Shown one piece after another: positions 6,601 through 13,442 of a DNA stretch of 19,209 nucleotides. The number at the start of each line of letters is the position of its first letter. Position 1 is the stretch's first letter. The notes under the pieces were generated by a model that did no database searches, was not told where the DNA came from, and saw only the letters and a list, made by a program, of their open reading frames with translations. The position numbers were made by a program, and so were the translations under genes. The stretch spans positions 1 through 19,209 of the forward strand of contig CAZFJW010000021.1 in NCBI GenBank assembly GCA_964519355.1, given 5' to 3'. The DNA comes from CAZBEA01 sp964519355. GTDB lineage: Bacteria > Patescibacteriota > Microgenomatia > Levybacterales > GWA1-39-11.

Positions 6601-8901
6601 ATACTTTACAATTCTTCCTGCCTCGTCAATCTGTGTGGGATTATTTTTTGCATCATAAGAAAAAGTGGTATTTTTTGTACTAGATCCGTACCTTCCATCA
6701 AGAATCTTAGAGATAAAATTACTCGAATTATATTGGTATGTTATTTTCTTTCCGATTGGAAGAGTCATTGAAGTAGTATTTCCATTTGAGTCGTATGTGT
6801 AAGTTGTTTTGTATCCTTTTTTGTCGGTAACCGTCAGCGGGCTGAATTCATTGCCGTATGTATAAGCAATAGGGTAATTGAGAGCATCTCTTGACTCCAC
6901 AACTCGTGCTTTTGTGTCATATACTAATTTTCCACTCCTTGCTTGTGAATCAACCGCATTCACAGTTCTCGCAGCCTCGTCGTATGTAAAATTCACAACA
7001 ACACCATTTACATCTTTTTGAGATGCCAATTTGGATTCCGGTGTGTAAGTATTTTCCACAACGGTCTGACCAAGTCTGTTGATAATTTTTGAGAGTTTAT
7101 TATTCAAATCATACTGATATCTTGTTATCCCACCCTTCGGATCCGTTACGGATGTCAAATTCCCTTGTGCATCATACCCATATTGCACCTTTCTTCCTGT
7201 CCAATCAGCAACTTGAGACATAAGCCCCTGAGAATTGTATGAAAGCGAAAGTATATGACCTTGCCCATCCTGAATTGAATTAACTTTACCGGAAGAATTA
7301 TAAGAATATGTCTGTACATTACCATTTTTATCCGATGCGGATAATAGACGGAAGTCAGATGAAAAAGTATACTTTGTCTGATTTTTTAAGGTAACAGTGA
7401 ATGTTCCGTCAGAGTTATGTGCAATTTTTGAATGGTATTCGGGCTTGTCGGCACTATAACCCGTCGAACAACTCGTATAAGTGAATGTTTCATTTATTCC
7501 ATCCAGTGTCGTTAGTAAAAGTTTCCATGTATGTTTTCCCAAAGCACCGGAAGTACAATTTACGTACCACCCCGAATTATTATCAACTAGCCTGGCTGGA
7601 AGAAAATCCCACCCTCTTCCAATTCCCTTTTGACCCCCAGAGAATGATGAGTAATCCCTGGTGAAAGAAAGCGGTATTTCCCCTACCGTTGGAAAACTCA
7701 TGTCCACAGAACTGGTCGAATACCCACCAACACTTCTGAAAGCATTCGCTGCAACAGCAACAGCTTCATAGGTAATCCCTCCATTTGTAAATGTCCAATG
7801 ATTCTCTTCTGTCGGAGTCCCTATAGATTCTGAGGAGTTCTTAAGTCCTGTTGAAATTTGTGTACCATCTGGTGAGTAGAGATTTGGTTCATCATAGATA
7901 ACCCCTCCAGTCATTCTCCAAATGGTATTTCCAACTTGTCGATCAGGTGTCGTTAGTCGCTTTATTTCCCGAGGAGTTGCAACATATTTGGGCTGGTAGT
8001 CTCGTGCCCATTCAAAGTTGTTTACAATATTATTATCTTTTATCCATTTTACAACCCCAACTATTTTTGCAAGTTGCTTAGCCTGATAATACGAGGGTGT
8101 TTCTTGTGCAAACTGATCGTAGAGGTCTGTTTGTTGCTGAGCAAACTCAACTGCTGCCTCATTCCACTTTGGATCATTAGTACTCCAGAGACCCTCAGTT
8201 TCTATTTGCATTTGCACCTGATCAAATATAAAAGATTTTGCTGAATCATCCTTTTTTAGACTGACAAGCTTTGGGGTTATCCACCATCTGGAATAGCTAC
8301 TTTTACTCGGGTCGGGGTTTTTCTCCAAAAATCTATCAAAATGAGATTTGTATCCTGGTACTGAAGAAACTATCTTTTGTCCATTTACATCGTACCCATG
8401 TGCATATTGCTTCATTTTATAGTCTGCATCTACCATGACTTGTCCAAATTTTGTATCCTCGATCCCCCCATAATAAAGCACATTCATATTTGGATCCCCA
8501 AACATATTATTTGGATCCTTAAAGTCCATACTTACTGCCGGTATTTGATTATTGAAGACCAATGCCCGTATGGCAACGGCCAAATCATCCTTATCAAATT
8601 TTGGTACGGAAGTAGAACCTTTTGTCCCAACAAATACGATTCGGTCCTGATCAGCATCATAGTAAGCGCCGGTTATGTCACTCATATCTGCTAAAAATAC
8701 TGCTGCCTCATCAAGCGATACACCTCCAACTCTGGTTGATAAGTAATTTCGTAAATCTCCAATTCCCGCACTACATGCTTCCTGAGCAGACACCTCTGAC
8801 ACAAAAGGACTCTTGCCTTTGTATTGAAAGAGAGGAAAATATGACGAAGATAAGACTGCTAAAATTAACAATATAGAAGATATCTTTTTTATAACTTTCA
8901 T
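3646..8901 (-). CDS. secreted RHS/YD-repeat polymorphic toxin with GIY-YIG-like C-terminus
   Basis: This 1751-residue protein starts with a Sec signal peptide (about 1-39, probable cleavage after VSA). A unique N-terminal region runs to about 380, followed by an RHS entry region with GRGWDF. Many YD repeats (G-x-x-x-x-Y-x-Y-D-x-x-x-R-L) span about 500-1110. They are interrupted by a Thr-Pro linker (1127-1171) and a CARDB-like domain (1178-1298), then resume from about 1335. The RHS core ends with RARYYDPETGRF (1556-1567) and P1593-x4-D1598-P1599, the motif that marks self-cleavage before the toxin in RHS proteins. The variable end has Y1607, Y1610, YVG (1621-1623), R1627, R1632, H1636, E1665 and N1683, spaced like a GIY-YIG nuclease. 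A 56-residue hydrophobic tail follows. The start overlaps the upstream stop as ATGA, so translation is probably coupled. The likely role is delivery of a nuclease to neighbouring cells. Confidence 0.9.
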   Translation of the reverse strand: MKVIKKISSILLILAVLSSSYFPLFQYKGKSPFVSEVSAQEACSAGIGDLRNYLSTRVGGVSLDEAAVFLADMSDITGAYYDADQDRIVFVGTKGSTSVPKFDKDDLAVAIRALVFNNQIPAVSMDFKDPNNMFGDPNMNVLYYGGIEDTKFGQVMVDADYKMKQYAHGYDVNGQKIVSSVPGYKSHFDRFLEKNPDPSKSSYSRWWITPKLVSLKKDDSAKSFIFDQVQMQIETEGLWSTNDPKWNEAAVEFAQQQTDLYDQFAQETPSYYQAKQLAKIVGVVKWIKDNNIVNNFEWARDYQPKYVATPREIKRLTTPDRQVGNTIWRMTGGVIYDEPNLYSPDGTQISTGLKNSSESIGTPTEENHWTFTNGGITYEAVAVAANAFRSVGGYSTSSVDMSFPTVGEIPLSFTRDYSSFSGGQKGIGRGWDFLPARLVDNNSGWYVNCTSGALGKHTWKLLLTTLDGINETFTYTSCSTGYSADKPEYHSKIAHNSDGTFTVTLKNQTKYTFSSDFRLLSASDKNGNVQTYSYNSSGKVNSIQDGQGHILSLSYNSQGLMSQVADWTGRKVQYGYDAQGNLTSVTDPKGGITRYQYDLNNKLSKIINRLGQTVVENTYTPESKLASQKDVNGVVVNFTYDEAARTVNAVDSQARSGKLVYDTKARVVESRDALNYPIAYTYGNEFSPLTVTDKKGYKTTYTYDSNGNTTSMTLPIGKKITYQYNSSNFISKILDGRYGSSTKNTTFSYDAKNNPTQIDEAGRIVKYAYDQFGGTASFTDPSNKKTTYTRNNFGQPLMVVDPLGNSTTYEYDSLARIVKLTDSEGKNQTSSYDVNNNLLSTNDGLGIHSFVYDAENRLTKSTTPTNAVTEYGYNASGNLTSIKDALLSTTSYVYDGYSNLISQTSALNQTTTHEYNVLNQKTKSTTPLAKATNWEYDQNGNITKRTDANGKQVTYTYDNLNRLTKIIYPDSTSVTYTYDNRSNLTKVTNQNGSTTFTYDIFDRLTKVTNPNGRSISYTFDSSDNITKITYPDNKSVNYTYDANNRMNTIADWNGNSTSYAYLTNGLLSTKTLTNGIKGTYTYDIAGRLIGITYDKNNDTLAKFSYQRNNQGDITRSTEEGAFFETLTPTPTPISTPTPTPTPVVTTPTPTPTGSLPTPTPTPTSIPAPTPTGTGGTAKPDLVVTNITLSNPNPTAGDNFDITATVKNIGTATAGGILTYIKEGFYYDLVSEPTTSTSYDDTENYLGSILPGQSITVTETLTDFATSGPHNIWVLADRTGAVSESNEFNNALRLDLSVALGETVFRRIANLSPLPFVKNLFIPKKAYAQTVLPQYITTYSYDPLSRITSASYSDKTYSYTYDKIDNRLTQTVSGATTSYSYNSDSQLTQYGTTTVGYDNNGNTISKTAAAGNKTFIYDLEDRLTSYASGTTTTYQYDGLGERIQKTTGSTTTRYVSDISQELSRVLVETNSSNTIYNWYLYGLDLISQGSSGASSRLYPLSDGLGNIRFVTNYAGSEVKRYDYDPFGNVRFSSGANSINYEFESQQLDPESGMYYLRARYYDPETGRFITKDPINGDLDRPQTQNPYTYALDNPNTYSDPTGKTADNYTIYGGFDAFGAIRYVGITCRDIAMRAGEHLNSLDPIRSSLTYKPLHIVGDLLTARGSEQAYIDAYGMVKEGGQLVNKINSISPNNPVLSQGQNQAQSAGAVPAIAAAAPSALSTIGGVAAALIKVPVIMIVAPYQETQSKPIQM
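5389..5523 (-). repeat. Thr-Pro low-complexity linker within the RHS gene
   Basis: Degenerate ACN-CCN repeats encode TPTPTP runs at residues 1127-1171. Third bases vary freely while the amino acids are kept, so selection seems to act on the protein. Such linkers usually form extended, often glycosylated, spacers in secreted proteins. Confidence 0.85.
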
Positions 8902-9467
8902 TTTTTAGTTTTTTTGGTCATACCTTCACCAAACTTTCCTTTATATGCTTTTGCGTTTATTGTTCTTTTTGCTGATTTTAATAATTGTTTTTTATCACCT
9001 GATTGCAACTCTGCATCAATAGATAGTGAGGTATCCGAATCGGGTACATAATTTATCGTTGCGTCAAAAGATATTTTTTTTGTTTCGCCAGGAAGAATTG
9101 TTACATTTGGAAATGTGATTGTATTGTTGTTATCAGAAAGACTCATCGTGCCTTTGATGTTACGGATAAAATGAATCGAAGATTTATCAATTCCAGTTTT
9201 AAGAGTTGTAAAACTGTATTCCGTATCACCTGGATTATTTACAGTAAAAACAAACCTAATAACATCCCCTCCATCAATAACATTATTTTCATTTACATCC
9301 TGTATCTGCTCTAAAGTTGAATCGAGGGAAAAATTATTTTCTAAATTTTGAGAGGTGGGTTTTATTAATTTATTAACCCAATTCTCTAAAAAAAAAGCTC
9401 CCGCGTAGGGAGCATTTCCAAGAAGGAAAATAAGTAGGGCAAGACTGATAATAAATTTTTTTCTCAT
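8898..9467 (-). CDS. small secreted protein with DUF11/CARDB-like domain
   Basis: This 189-residue protein has a Sec signal peptide (MRKKF, hydrophobic core to about 17, cleavage probably after AGA at 22-24). Residues about 48-170 contain GGDVIRFVFTVNNPG, LPGETKKISF and alternating strands, typical of the Ig-like DUF11/CARDB folds found in surface proteins. The tail is strongly basic (KKTKK). I do not recognise a named family. It is the first gene of the toxin operon, and its TGA stop overlaps the RHS ATG by one base step (ATGA), so the two are probably made in fixed proportion. An accessory role in display or delivery of the RHS protein, which carries a similar domain, is inference. Codons 19-27 form a terminator-like hairpin (9388-9413). 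No Shine-Dalgarno is seen. Confidence 0.75.
   Translation of the reverse strand: MRKKFIISLALLIFLLGNAPYAGAFFLENWVNKLIKPTSQNLENNFSLDSTLEQIQDVNENNVIDGGDVIRFVFTVNNPGDTEYSFTTLKTGIDKSSIHFIRNIKGTMSLSDNNNTITFPNVTILPGETKKISFDATINYVPDSDTSLSIDAELQSGDKKQLLKSAKRTINAKAYKGKFGEGMTKKTKK
9388..9413 (-). terminator. intragenic intrinsic-terminator-like hairpin
   Basis: On the minus strand GCTCCC-tacgc-GGGAGC (9413 down to 9397) is followed at once by nine T residues (9396-9388). A GC-rich 6-bp stem, 5-nt loop and long U tract are the textbook intrinsic terminator. It lies about 90-120 nt after the predicted transcription start and inside the signal-peptide codons (A19 to L27) of the first gene of the operon. 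It could act as an attenuator relieved by a translating ribosome, or it could be a by-product of the Ala-Pro...Gly-Ala-Phe-Phe codons. Confidence 0.55.
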
Positions 9468-9511
9468 CTGAGAATCCGATTTATATCACTATCTCATGTA
9501 ACTTTAATTGG

Positions 9512-9540
9512 ATTGTAATACCACGATATTCTATTGTCAA
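9512..9540 (-). promoter_or_regulatory. consensus promoter of the toxin operon
   Basis: The minus strand has TTGACA (9540-9535), a 17-bp spacer and TACAAT (9517-9512), a near-perfect vegetative sigma-factor promoter. It begins 3 bp beyond the guaA stop codon, just outside the 34-bp repeat. The predicted start near 9505 leaves a leader of about 38 nt before the ATG at 9467. It would make the cassette independent of guaBA transcription. Confidence 0.75.
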
Positions 9541-9542
9541 TA

Positions 9543-9600
9543 GTTACTCCCATTCCATCGTTGCCGGGGGCTTGGTGGTAATATCATAGACAACCCGAGA
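9543..9600 (-). repeat. guaA 3'-end direct repeat (putative proximal attachment site)
   Basis: This is the chromosomal copy of the repeat also found at 2973-3030. Identity is perfect over 9543-9576 (34 bp: ten codons, the stop and one base beyond), then 19 of 24 bases match. The identity ends immediately outside the stop codon. Both copies point the same way and bound 6.5 kb. Confidence 0.85.
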
Positions 9601-11076
9601 AATATCGGGTACTTCATTTACGATTCTTGAAGAAATTGTTTGGAGCAGATCATATGGCAACTGTGCCCAGGTGGAGGTCATAACGTCACGCGATTCAATT
9701 ACACGAAGTGCCACAACTTCCCCAAAATGTCTCCCATCACCCTTCACAGCAGTTGAAAAAGCACCGGTCAGTACTGGAAATGATTGAAAAACCTTTTCCC
9801 ACCATCCGGCTTTTTTTAATTCTTCCATCACAACTGTGTCTGCTTTTTTCTGCATCGCAAGCCGCGCTCGTGTTACCTCGCCCCGTATCCGAATTCCATA
9901 TCCAGGTCCTGGAAATGGCTGCTGCCACACGAATTCGTCAGGCAACCCAACCTCTACCCCAACCTTTCTTACTTCATCTTTGTATAAATCTCGTACAGGT
10001 TCTAGTAATTTTAATTTCATATCTTCCGGCAAACCCCCAACATTATGATGAGATTTGATCTTTGAAGCATGTCTTGTTCCCTGACTTTCAATAACATCAG
10101 AATAAATTGTTCCCTGCATGAGATAGTCTATTTTTATTCCCTTTTTTGATAATTTCTCAACTTCCCGGTCAAAAATTTCAATATAAAAATGGCCAATTAT
10201 TTTACGTTTTTCTTCAGGGTCGGTTACGCCTTTTAATTTCTCAAGCATTTCATCTTCACATTCAACGATGATTGGAGTACATCCAAGATGTGAAAAAATC
10301 TTTTTAATGTGTTCTGTAGTATTAATTCTCATGAGCCCATTATCAACATATATTGGGAAGAATTTTTTCCCAATTGCCCGGGCTACAAGAACTGATGCAA
10401 CAGTCGAATCAACTCCTCCAGACAGGGCTCCAATGACATACCCATCCCCAACCTTACTTTTGATAGATGAGACTATATCGTCCACCTTTATTTCTCTTTT
10501 TGTAATTTTTTCTTTACAAAGTATGGCAAACCATTCAAGAATATTTTCACCATACTTGGTATGGGCTACCTCAGGATGGAATTGAACTCCATAAATACTA
10601 TCTTTTCTATTCCCTACAAATGCATGTTTGACATCTTTTGTAGAACCATAAATTTCAAACCCGGAGGGGAGGGTGACCACTTCATCTCCATGACTCATCC
10701 AAACTGTTGAAATATCTTCAATTTCAAAAATTTCTTTTTTAATAGGGGAGTGGGGTATAATTTTTAATTCTGCAGGACCATATTCTTTTTTCCCGCTTAC
10801 AACTTTCCCGTCCAGAAGATGTGCAACAAGTTGAAGACCATAGCAAATAGCAAGAACCGGAATGCCTGATCTTAACATTTCTTTTGGAATTTTCGGTGCG
10901 CCATCTTCATAGACTGAGGAAGGACCACCAGAAAGAACGATGCCTGATGGATTTTTTTCCTTGATTTTTACGAGGGCTTCGTGGGGTTCTAGAATTTGGA
11001 CATCAATTCCTAGATCTTTTATTCTGCGCGCAATAAGGTGGGCTGTTTGGGATCCGAAGTCGATAAGTACTATCAT
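9544..11076 (-). CDS. guaA: GMP synthase (glutamine-hydrolysing)
   Basis: This 510-residue enzyme converts XMP, ATP and glutamine to GMP in the cytoplasm, the last step of guanine nucleotide synthesis. The N-terminal class I glutamine amidotransferase has the nucleophile C78 in AICYGLQ and H167/E169 in VQFHPE. The ATP pyrophosphatase P-loop SGGVDST is at 219-225. The C-terminal dimerisation domain ends with the hallmark TTKPPATMEWE. Length is normal for the family. It starts 6 nt after the guaB stop, with no Shine-Dalgarno visible, and forms a guaBA operon. Its last 11 codons, including the stop, form the repeat that bounds the RHS cassette, so the end of the gene may have been supplied by the inserted element. 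Confidence 0.97.
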   Translation of the reverse strand: MIVLIDFGSQTAHLIARRIKDLGIDVQILEPHEALVKIKEKNPSGIVLSGGPSSVYEDGAPKIPKEMLRSGIPVLAICYGLQLVAHLLDGKVVSGKKEYGPAELKIIPHSPIKKEIFEIEDISTVWMSHGDEVVTLPSGFEIYGSTKDVKHAFVGNRKDSIYGVQFHPEVAHTKYGENILEWFAILCKEKITKREIKVDDIVSSIKSKVGDGYVIGALSGGVDSTVASVLVARAIGKKFFPIYVDNGLMRINTTEHIKKIFSHLGCTPIIVECEDEMLEKLKGVTDPEEKRKIIGHFYIEIFDREVEKLSKKGIKIDYLMQGTIYSDVIESQGTRHASKIKSHHNVGGLPEDMKLKLLEPVRDLYKDEVRKVGVEVGLPDEFVWQQPFPGPGYGIRIRGEVTRARLAMQKKADTVVMEELKKAGWWEKVFQSFPVLTGAFSTAVKGDGRHFGEVVALRVIESRDVMTSTWAQLPYDLLQTISSRIVNEVPDISRVVYDITTKPPATMEWE

Positions 11077-11082
11077 TACAAT

Positions 11083-12231
11083 TTATAAATAACTCTTCCC
11101 CGGATTATCAATAATAAGACTATGGGGATGAGATTCAAAAAGTGAAGCCTGAGTTATTTGGTAAAATTCTGCTTTTTTCCAGAGTTCTGGAATTGTCTTT
11201 GCGCCTGCATAATACATACCTGAACGAAGTCCTCCAAGTGCCTGTTCCAATAATTCTTCTACCGTCCCCTTGATAGGAACATAGCCCTCAACACCTTCTG
11301 CGATAAGCGTTTTGGAAGAATAATCCTTGCCATGAAATTCATCCTCAACTTTTATTTTTGCGCCCTTCTGCATTGCAGCATCAGATCCCATTCCGCGATA
11401 TTGTTTGAACATATAAGTCTTATGAGCATGATTAAAAATACTCAAAAACCGTGCAGGAACTTCCTCTTTTTTGAATTCTTTTACTTCCCCCGGTGACTCA
11501 ACACTTTCTGCAAAAAAACTACCCATCATAACCGTTGATGCTCCCAAGGCAAGTGCTTTTGTAACATCTCCGGATTGACGTATTCCGCCATCTGCAATAA
11601 CTGGAATTTTTGCTTTTTTGGCAACTGAAACAACATCTGAAATTGCAGTTACTTGCGGCACACCCATTCCCGAAACAATTCGTGTTGTACAAATTGCCCC
11701 AGGTCCCATTCCGACCCGAAGTGCATCAGCGCCGCTGTTAATAAGAGCGCGGGCTGCTTCTTTTGTTGCAATGCTTCCGACGATTATTGATAATTTAGGA
11801 TTTTTCTTTTTAAGACTATCGATTGTCTTGAGGATATGACTTGTAAACCCGTGTGCAGAATCAATAACCACTGCATCAACTCCGACTGCAACAAGTGCCT
11901 TCAGTCTATCCTCAACACCATTGTATGGACCAACCGCTGCACCGACCAGAATCTTTTCCTTTTTAACTTTTTGAACTTCTTTTACTTGATCTTCAATAGA
12001 TAGGTTCCTGTGGATTATTCCGATTCCTCCGCATTTTCCAAGAGCAATGGCAAGTCTTGATTCTGTGACAGTATCCATTGGTGATGAGACAAAGGGGATC
12101 TGAAGTCTTATTTTTTGGGTAAGTTGAGTTTGAAGAGATATGTTTTCGCGTTTGAAATCTGTGAATCCGGGCTTGAGAAGAATGTCGTCGTATGTGAGAC
12201 CAACGGAAAAAGAAAACTTAGAGGGTTCCAT
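11083..12231 (-). CDS. guaB: IMP dehydrogenase lacking CBS domains
   Basis: This enzyme oxidises IMP to XMP with NAD+ and feeds GuaA. It has 382 residues against about 485 in typical bacterial enzymes. The missing part is the regulatory CBS (Bateman) pair, which normally lies between SIEDQV and the barrel strand; here the gap closes within about 15 residues before ILVGAAVG. The catalytic cysteine is C181 in GPGAICTTRIVSG, the phosphate-binding ADGGIR follows, and the flap carries YRGMGSDAAM. The C-terminal ESHPH is typical of IMP dehydrogenase and not of GMP reductase. The Arg-Tyr pair that activates water in classical enzymes (DRYFQ) appears here as GKDYSSK, with no clear Arg. The gene has a consensus promoter whose predicted start falls on the ATG. 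Confidence 0.93.
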   Translation of the reverse strand: MEPSKFSFSVGLTYDDILLKPGFTDFKRENISLQTQLTQKIRLQIPFVSSPMDTVTESRLAIALGKCGGIGIIHRNLSIEDQVKEVQKVKKEKILVGAAVGPYNGVEDRLKALVAVGVDAVVIDSAHGFTSHILKTIDSLKKKNPKLSIIVGSIATKEAARALINSGADALRVGMGPGAICTTRIVSGMGVPQVTAISDVVSVAKKAKIPVIADGGIRQSGDVTKALALGASTVMMGSFFAESVESPGEVKEFKKEEVPARFLSIFNHAHKTYMFKQYRGMGSDAAMQKGAKIKVEDEFHGKDYSSKTLIAEGVEGYVPIKGTVEELLEQALGGLRSGMYYAGAKTIPELWKKAEFYQITQASLFESHPHSLIIDNPGKSYL

Positions 12232-12236
12232 AGCTT

Positions 12237-12265
12237 ATGGTATAAAAAGTTGACCCTATTGTCAA
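12237..12265 (-). promoter_or_regulatory. promoter of guaBA, probably leaderless
   Basis: The minus strand has TTGACA (12265-12260), a 17-bp spacer and TACCAT (12242-12237). The -10 ends only 5 nt before the guaB ATG at 12231, so transcription should start at or next to the start codon. Confidence 0.7.
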
Positions 12266-12283
12266 GACAACAAAATGACTATC

Positions 12284-12292
12284 TGTTAGAAT
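12284..12292 (+). promoter_or_regulatory. extended -10 of the M24 peptidase gene
   Basis: TGT-TAGAAT is an extended -10 element ending 6 nt before the ATG at 12299. AAGACA at 12264-12269 is a weak -35 at 17 bp and overlaps the divergent guaB -35. The transcript would be leaderless. Confidence 0.55.
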
Positions 12293-12298
12293 AACCTC

Positions 12299-13411
12299 AT
12301 GCAAACTCACCAAAGTCGAATAACACGTGCCCAAGAATTATTAACAGCAAATAAAATTGATGCGCTTCTTGTTACTAACCAGCCAAATATTTTTTATCTG
12401 ACAGGAATTTCTGAATTTCCCGAAAATGAGAGAGACTGTAAAATTCTTGTAACAAAAAGCGCTCTGTACCTCTTCACAGATTTTCGGTATAAAGAGGCAG
12501 TCATTACAAAGGCTCCCTTTGCAGAACTTGTGGAGGTATCTCACTCATCCTCATTTATCAAAGGATTAGAGACTATTCTTCAGAAGGAAAACATTACAAT
12601 TGTTGGAATCGAGGGAAATTCTCTATCCGTTCTTGAACTTAGGCATCTTGAAGAAAATCTCAAGTCTCAAAAATTTATTTCAATTGATAAAAATATAGAA
12701 TCCTTAAGATCAATCAAAGATCAAGAAGAGATAAAAAATATTCAAAGAGCATGCGATTTAACAGATCAAGCACTTGAATATATTGTGCGACATATAAAGA
12801 GTGGGGTGAGTGAAAAAGAAATTGCATGGGAAATAGAAAAATTTATAAAAGAACATGACGGAGAACTTGCCTTTCCATCAATTGTTGCATTTGGATCTCA
12901 TGGTGCTATCCCGCACCACTCGCCTACTGCCTCGACACTTTCTTCATCGAGCCAGACACTTCTTTTGGATATGGGTGCAAAAGTAAATGGATACTCGTCT
13001 GATATGACCAGGTGCTTTTTTGTAAAGACTCCCAGTTCCACGCTTCAAAAGGCCTACGAGGATTTATTACGTATACAGACAGAGGCAATTGAAGAACTTG
13101 GAACATATAGTTCACCAAAATTTGAAGCATCCAGTATCCAAAAAAATGCTGATGTTAAATTAAAAAAGGGCGGCTATCCTTCTATTCCTCATGGAATTGG
13201 TCATGGTGTAGGAATTAATGTTCACGAATCACCAACTCTCTCAGAAATTAACAATAATAAACTTACAAAAAATATGATAGTAACAGTTGAACCGGGAATT
13301 TATATACCTCAAAAGTTTGGTTTTAGAATTGAGGACACTGTGCTTTTGGGTGATACTGTACAGTGTCTTACCCGTTCACCAAAAAAACTTTCCGTTCTTT
13401 CTTTACCTTAA
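12299..13411 (+). CDS. Xaa-Pro aminopeptidase-like M24 metallopeptidase
   Basis: This 370-residue protein has the two-domain plan of Xaa-Pro peptidases: a creatinase-like N-terminal domain (about 8-135) and a pita-bread M24 catalytic domain (about 143-365). The five metal ligands are all visible: D224 in LLLDMGA, D235 in SSDMTR, H302 in GIGHGVG, E331 in VTVEPGIY and E345 in FRIEDT. H309 fits the catalytic second histidine. It should remove N-terminal residues before proline, or split Xaa-Pro dipeptides, in the cytoplasm. Sequence alone does not separate PepP-like from PepQ-like specificity. No signal peptide or Shine-Dalgarno is seen. It is divergent from guaB across a 67-bp region holding both promoters. 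Confidence 0.92.
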   Translation: MQTHQSRITRAQELLTANKIDALLVTNQPNIFYLTGISEFPENERDCKILVTKSALYLFTDFRYKEAVITKAPFAELVEVSHSSSFIKGLETILQKENITIVGIEGNSLSVLELRHLEENLKSQKFISIDKNIESLRSIKDQEEIKNIQRACDLTDQALEYIVRHIKSGVSEKEIAWEIEKFIKEHDGELAFPSIVAFGSHGAIPHHSPTASTLSSSSQTLLLDMGAKVNGYSSDMTRCFFVKTPSSTLQKAYEDLLRIQTEAIEELGTYSSPKFEASSIQKNADVKLKKGGYPSIPHGIGHGVGINVHESPTLSEINNNKLTKNMIVTVEPGIYIPQKFGFRIEDTVLLGDTVQCLTRSPKKLSVLSLP

Positions 13412-13422
13412 CAAAAAAAGTT

Positions 13423-13431
13423 TGCTATAAT
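13423..13431 (+). promoter_or_regulatory. extended -10 of the cyclophilin gene
   Basis: TGC-TATAAT is a perfect extended -10 ending 11 nt before the ATG at 13443. TTTACC at 13402-13407 could be a -35 at 18 bp and overlaps the end of the peptidase gene. The predicted leader is about 5 nt, too short for a Shine-Dalgarno. Confidence 0.65.
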
Positions 13432-13442
13432 GGCACAACTTC

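Noticed and set aside
4860..7350. Spaced repetitive sequence that might suggest tandem DNA repeats or a CRISPR array
   Set aside because: The repetition is at the protein level (YD repeats), with variable DNA and no constant repeat or spacer length.
8898..8900. Possible UGA recoding, known in some CPR groups
   Set aside because: TGA serves as a normal stop here, and all conserved genes read through without internal TGA.
9593..9610. Hairpin ACCCGA/TCGGGT near the end of guaA
   Set aside because: It is coding sequence, has no U tract, and is not kept in the second guaA copy.
11083..12231. GMP reductase as an alternative to IMP dehydrogenase, given the short length
   Set aside because: The YRGMGS flap, EGVEG and the ESHPH ending are IMP dehydrogenase features; only the CBS pair is missing.
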